A stretch of DNA of 64,000 nt from a bacterium. GTDB lineage: Bacteria; Pseudomonadota; Alphaproteobacteria; Sphingomonadales; Sphingomonadaceae. Below, piece after piece: positions 60,220 through 64,000 of the stretch; position 1 is the first letter of the stretch; every line of letters starts with the position of its first letter. The position numbers were made by a program, and so were the translations under genes. A model generated the notes under the pieces. That model ran no database searches and was not told where the DNA came from. It saw only the letters and a list, made by a program, of their open reading frames with translations. The stretch is from the NCBI GenBank assembly GCA_030824575.1, contig JAVBXL010000223.1, positions 62,001-126,000 of the forward strand. The letters run 5' to 3'.

Positions 60220-61028
60220 GGACCGGCGGCACCACCGCGATCCTGCTCGCCGGCCGGCGCGACGGCGCGACCGATCCGCTGGCGCAGGCCGCCGGCGTCA
60301 CGCATAAATGCCTGGTCCCGGTCGCGGGCCAGCCGATGCTGCTGCATGTGATCGAGGCTCTGGTCGCCAATCGCCGGATCGGGCACGTGCGCGTCGTGAT
60401 CGAAGACCCGGCGCTGCTGGCCGGCCTGCCGCCGCTGCGCGGGTTGCTTCATAGCGGCCGGGTGATCGGTGTAGGGGCGCAGCCCAATCTGGTGGACAGC
60501 GTGCTGGCGGGCGCGGATGGCGCGGCTTTCCCGCTGCTCGTCACCACCGCGGACAATGTGATGCTGACTCCGCAAGCGGTGGACGAGATGCTGGACGGAT
60601 GCATGGCGCAGGGGGCGGACGCCGCCGTCGCCTTCACCCGCCGCGTGTCGGTGCTGGCCGCGCATCCGGCAGGACAGCGTAAATTCTACAATTTCGCCGA
60701 CGATAGCTATTCCAACTGCAACACCTATTGGCTGCGCGATCGGGCGGCGCTGAAAGTCGCCGAGACGTTCCGGTCGGGCGGCCAGTTCGTCAAGCATCCC
60801 GGACGCATCATCGGCGCTTTCGGCCTGCTCAACCTGCTGCGCTTCCGTTTCGGCATCGGCACGCTGGATCAGGCCTTCGCCCGCTTTTCGCGCCGTTTCC
60901 GCCTGACCATCAGCCCCGTGATCCTCACCGACGGCGCGGTGGCGGTCGACGTGGACAATGCCCGCTCGCACGGTGTGGCGGAAGAGATGCTGGCCGGGCG
61001 CAGCACGCTGGCCGTGGCGGCGGAATAA
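60216..61028 (+). CDS. MobA-like / sugar NTP-transferase family nucleotidyltransferase
   Basis: TTAILLAGRRDGATDPLAQAAGVTHKCLVPVAGQPMLLHVIEAL; FPLLVTTADNVML; start overlaps previous stop. Confidence 0.8.
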   Translation: MRTGGTTAILLAGRRDGATDPLAQAAGVTHKCLVPVAGQPMLLHVIEALVANRRIGHVRVVIEDPALLAGLPPLRGLLHSGRVIGVGAQPNLVDSVLAGADGAAFPLLVTTADNVMLTPQAVDEMLDGCMAQGADAAVAFTRRVSVLAAHPAGQRKFYNFADDSYSNCNTYWLRDRAALKVAETFRSGGQFVKHPGRIIGAFGLLNLLRFRFGIGTLDQAFARFSRRFRLTISPVILTDGAVAVDVDNARSHGVAEEMLAGRSTLAVAAE

Positions 61029-61031
61029 CGC

Positions 61032-62117
61032 TTGTTCACGCTGCGCGCGCTGCCGGTCCGGCGGGACGGCGGCAACAGCCTGATCGCCGCCTATCATGAC
61101 GGGCTGGCGCGCCATTGGTCGCCCGCGCGACGGCTGACGGGGCATGGCCTGTCGGTGATCGGCTTCGGCGGCTGGTCGGCCGCCGAGCGGCTTTATCTGG
61201 ACGAAGCCGTGCGCGCGCAGGGCCTCAGCATGAAGGATCGCAAGGGCCTGCATCGCCTGCTCAACCCCGGCGCCTTTCCGTTATCGGATAACACATTGAA
61301 AAATAAGCAGTTATTTGCGAAAACCGCGACTGGCCTGCCGCTCCCCGACGCCTGCGATCCCGATACTATGGACCTGGACGCCTGGCTGGCCGGGCAGGAC
61401 GACATTATCGCCAAGCCCAGCTATCGTTCCAAGGGGCAGGGGGTGGCGCGGTTCGTCCGCCAAGGCGACCATTGGCGCAACGGCGATTTTTCCCGTAATA
61501 CTGTCCAACTCGCTGTCTCTTTGCGCGCGCTCTGGCGCAAGGGCGGCGTCATCCAGCAACGCCTGCCGACCCATAAGGCGCTGGTCGACCTTTCGCCCGG
61601 CGCGCTGCCGACATTGCGCATCGTCACCTGCCTGAACGAGGCCGGCGCGCCGGAAATCTGCGATACGGCGCTGCGCCTGTCGGCTGGCGGACCCCGGCCG
61701 GTCGATAATTTCAACGCAGGCAATCTGGCGCTCGCGGTCGATGGAGAGGGACGTTGCGGCGCGGCCTGGCGCAGCGGCGGCAAGCGCGCGCCATCCCGCC
61801 ACAGCCGCCATCCCGTAACCGGCATGGCAATCGAAGGCGCGATGATCCCCGACCATGAGGCAGCGTGCGCGCTGGCGCTCCAGGCGCATGAGCGGTTCAG
61901 GCAGGGCTTCACCCTGATCGGCTGGGACATCGGCTTGACGACGCAGGGGCCGGTGCTGATCGAGGGCAATTGGAACCCCGGCACCGACATCCTGCAACTG
62001 GTGAATGGCCGGGGCGTGGCGGACAGTCGGCTGGGTGCGCTCTATCGTCACGCGCTCGATCGATTGACCGACGCGGACTGGCGCGCAGCGCAGGCGGTGC
62101 AGCGGGACCGGCGGTGA
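61032..62117 (+). CDS. Sugar-transfer-associated ATP-grasp protein
   Basis: DDIIAKPSYRSKGQGVARF...GGVIQQRLPTHKALVDLSPGALPTLRIVTCLN...LIGWDIGLTTQGPVLIEGNWNPGTDILQL; TTG start. Confidence 0.8.
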   Translation: MFTLRALPVRRDGGNSLIAAYHDGLARHWSPARRLTGHGLSVIGFGGWSAAERLYLDEAVRAQGLSMKDRKGLHRLLNPGAFPLSDNTLKNKQLFAKTATGLPLPDACDPDTMDLDAWLAGQDDIIAKPSYRSKGQGVARFVRQGDHWRNGDFSRNTVQLAVSLRALWRKGGVIQQRLPTHKALVDLSPGALPTLRIVTCLNEAGAPEICDTALRLSAGGPRPVDNFNAGNLALAVDGEGRCGAAWRSGGKRAPSRHSRHPVTGMAIEGAMIPDHEAACALALQAHERFRQGFTLIGWDIGLTTQGPVLIEGNWNPGTDILQLVNGRGVADSRLGALYRHALDRLTDADWRAAQAVQRDRR

Positions 62118-63214
62118 AGATCGCCCTCTATGTCCACGCGCTCGCGGCGACCGGCGTCGTCCGCAACGTGCGCCTGCTCGCCGGTGACTTCCACGCGCGC
62201 GGTCATGATGTGACGCTGGTGACGGCGCTGCCCGGCGGAGAAAGGGTGGCGGGGGTGCAGCATCATGCGCTGTTGGCGCGGGCGGGGGGATCGCGGACGT
62301 TGCAGAAATGGCGAGCGATTCCCTGGCTCCACGCCTATCTGTGCGGCGCGCGACCCGATATAATGTTGTCGGCCGGCAATCACGGCCATCTGACCGCGAT
62401 GCTGGGCAGTCGCGGGATAGCGGGCCTTCGCCGCATCTATCGGATCAGCAACGACCTGCGCCGCGCCGCGCCGGGCACGCGGGGGAGCCTGGCGGGTTCA
62501 CTGGTCCGGTCGCTGGCCATGCGCCTGCTTGCGGCGGATGCCGACCGGCTGGTGCTGGTATCGCCGACGCTGGTGGTCGGCACCTTCGCCCGCGCGCTCG
62601 CCAAAGGCCGGGCGCACGTCATCGAAAATGCGATCGATCCCGCTGTCGCGCGCGCCCGCGCAGCCGGGCCGTCGCCCCATGGCTGCTATGACGATGGCGT
62701 GCCGGTGATCCTCGCGATCGGCCGGCTGGCGCCGCAGAAGAATTTCGGAATCCTGCTGGCGGCCTTTGCACTGCTGCGCAGCGACGGCATAGCCGCCCGG
62801 CTCGTCATCTTGGGCGAAAGCCGCGACGGCGCGCAACAGGCGCTGCGCGATCAGGCCGATGCGCTCGGCATAGGCGCGGACCTGCTGCTGCCCGGCACGG
62901 TCGACAATGTCTTCCCCTGGCTCGCGCGCGCCGGCGCGTTCGTCCTGCCGTCCTGGTGGGAGGGGTCGGCCAATGTGCTGCTGGAGGCGATGGCGCTGGA
63001 CGTGCCGGTCGTCGCCTCGCGCAGCGCGGGCAATGCGGCCTCGCTCTTGGAACAGGGGCGTCATGGGTTGCTGGTCGATCCATCGGACCCGGCCGCCATG
63101 GCGCAGGCGATGGCGCAGCAGATCGATATGATGCGCGCCATCCGGCCGGGCGATCGGATCGACGCCTATCGGCTGGACGCGATGCTGGACGCCTGGGCGC
63201 AGGCGATCGGCTAG
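62114..63214 (+). CDS. GT4-like glycosyltransferase
   Basis: GTG start overlaps previous stop; VILAIGRLAPQKNFGILLAAFALLR, FVLPSWWEGSANVLLEAMALDVPVVAS. Confidence 0.9.
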   Translation: MKIALYVHALAATGVVRNVRLLAGDFHARGHDVTLVTALPGGERVAGVQHHALLARAGGSRTLQKWRAIPWLHAYLCGARPDIMLSAGNHGHLTAMLGSRGIAGLRRIYRISNDLRRAAPGTRGSLAGSLVRSLAMRLLAADADRLVLVSPTLVVGTFARALAKGRAHVIENAIDPAVARARAAGPSPHGCYDDGVPVILAIGRLAPQKNFGILLAAFALLRSDGIAARLVILGESRDGAQQALRDQADALGIGADLLLPGTVDNVFPWLARAGAFVLPSWWEGSANVLLEAMALDVPVVASRSAGNAASLLEQGRHGLLVDPSDPAAMAQAMAQQIDMMRAIRPGDRIDAYRLDAMLDAWAQAIG

Positions 63215-63268
63215 GCCCGGTCGTGCGACCGTTGCGCATCCGAATGGATCGCCGTGTGTTGTGCCGGC

Positions 63269-63437
63269 ATGGCAGACAGTTTCGCACTCGTGCCCCATTT
63301 GCTGGCGCTGACTATCGCCTATGGCCTAGCCCTGCCTGGGCGGCGGCGCGATCCTGCAGCAGAAGAACAGCGTGCGGGGCACGGCGACGGCGGCGAGCCT
63401 GTGGGTGCCGGCACCGCTCAAGCCAGCGGAGGATGAG
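63269..63437 (+). pseudogene. MgtC/SapB-family remnant (internal deletion and frameshifts)
   Basis: MADSFALVPHLLALTIAYGLALP in one frame, then LGGGAILQQKNSVRGTATAASLWV (63336-63407) in the +1 frame; the middle of the family is missing. Confidence 0.75.
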
Positions 63438-63464
63438 CGCGATGAGGGCAGCGGCACCCGACGT

Positions 63465-64000
63465 TTATCCGGCACGGCGGCGGGCGAGGAAGAAGGTCGC
63501 CATCGCGCGCGAAGCATCGGGGCCTTTGGGATCGGTGTGGCTGCCGCCGGGTTGGCCGCCCGACCAGGCATGGCCGCTGCCATGTACGGTCCATTCCTCC
63601 AGCATCACCGGCTCGCGACCATAGCGATAGAAGCTGCGCGTGAACGCCCGACCGCCGGGTGCGACGCCCTCTTCCGACTGGACGCTGAGCGCGCGCGTGC
63701 TTGACCGCTGCAACTGGCTGACAAAGCCGCCGGCGTTGGACGGGTGGACCACCCGGTCGCTGTCGCCATGGAACAGGATCATGGGTAATGGCGGTGTGGT
63801 CTTGCCGATGGTCGGGGTCGCCTGTCCGCGCATCGCCGCGAGCGCTTCGCCGACCGAGCCGATCGTGCCCATCGGCACGCCCGAATGAACGCCGACCGCG
63901 ACGTAAAGCTGCGGGTAGGCGGCGGCGATGATCGCGGCCGCCGCTCCGCCGGCCGATATGCCCGCAATATAGACGCGGCCGTCATGACCCTTGCACCGGT
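63465..64000 (-). CDS. PHB depolymerase-family esterase, C-terminal part (5' end beyond window)
   Basis: Open frame to window edge: CKGHDGRVYIAGISAGGAAAAIIAAAYPQLYVAVGVHSG (GxSxG), PMILFHGDSDRVVHPSNA, VHGSGHAWSGGQPGGSHTDPKGPDASRAMATFFLAR. Confidence 0.9.
   Translation of the reverse strand, partial: RCKGHDGRVYIAGISAGGAAAAIIAAAYPQLYVAVGVHSGVPMGTIGSVGEALAAMRGQATPTIGKTTPPLPMILFHGDSDRVVHPSNAGGFVSQLQRSSTRALSVQSEEGVAPGGRAFTRSFYRYGREPVMLEEWTVHGSGHAWSGGQPGGSHTDPKGPDASRAMATFFLARRRAG

Noticed and set aside
62956-63624. 222-aa plus-strand ORF across the GT 3' end and the MgtC relic
   Set aside because: Out of frame with the glycosyltransferase and antisense to the PHB-depolymerase-like gene; no coherent domain

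Overview
This is a GC-rich (roughly 63-65% by eye), mostly chromosomal window from an alphaproteobacterium that looks like a sphingomonad (Sphingobium/Sphingomonas type). No rRNA, tRNA, CRISPR array, prophage or intact transposon was recognised.

Recognisable content, in order: PHA synthase 3' end, phasin and clpS; glpD-glpK; a MASE1-PAS-GGDEF diguanylate cyclase; a MerC-domain protein; glpX and hom; tonB-exbB-exbD-exbD; an ABC exporter; an unusual methyltransferase/anti-sigma-like fusion; an enolase-superfamily epimerase; an MscS channel; topoisomerase IB; a DJ-1/PfpI protein; exosortase-A-associated O-ligase and glycosyltransferase genes without the exosortase core; an S24 (LexA-like) regulator divergent from a small two-gene unit; xdhC; ybdD-cstA; an interrupted 2'-5' RNA ligase; engB-yidC-yidD-rnpA-rpmH; dsbA-like; an M48 peptidase; rne; amiC; mrcA; prfB; two TonB receptors with DUF4198-like and NPP-type phosphodiesterase genes; a tight four-gene operon (ATP-grasp, nucleotidyltransferase, sugar-transfer-type ATP-grasp, glycosyltransferase); an MgtC remnant; and a PHB-depolymerase-like esterase running off the right edge.

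Most interesting items: (1) the 59.2-63.2 kb double-ATP-grasp/NTase/GT operon and its TonB/NPP neighbourhood; (2) the SAM-methyltransferase/anti-sigma-like fusion at 17.7-19.0 kb; (3) the S24 regulator locus with three TTCCTA operator-like palindromes plus a GTTC-N7-GTTC box; (4) a 2'-5' RNA ligase split by one in-frame TGA; (5) an MgtC/SapB relic; (6) a 20-bp perfect inverted repeat upstream of the phasin gene; (7) paired TGCGA-N5-TCGCA boxes before a siderophore-type receptor; (8) three related REP-like inverted repeats in 4 kb. All family assignments come from reading protein motifs, not from database searches.
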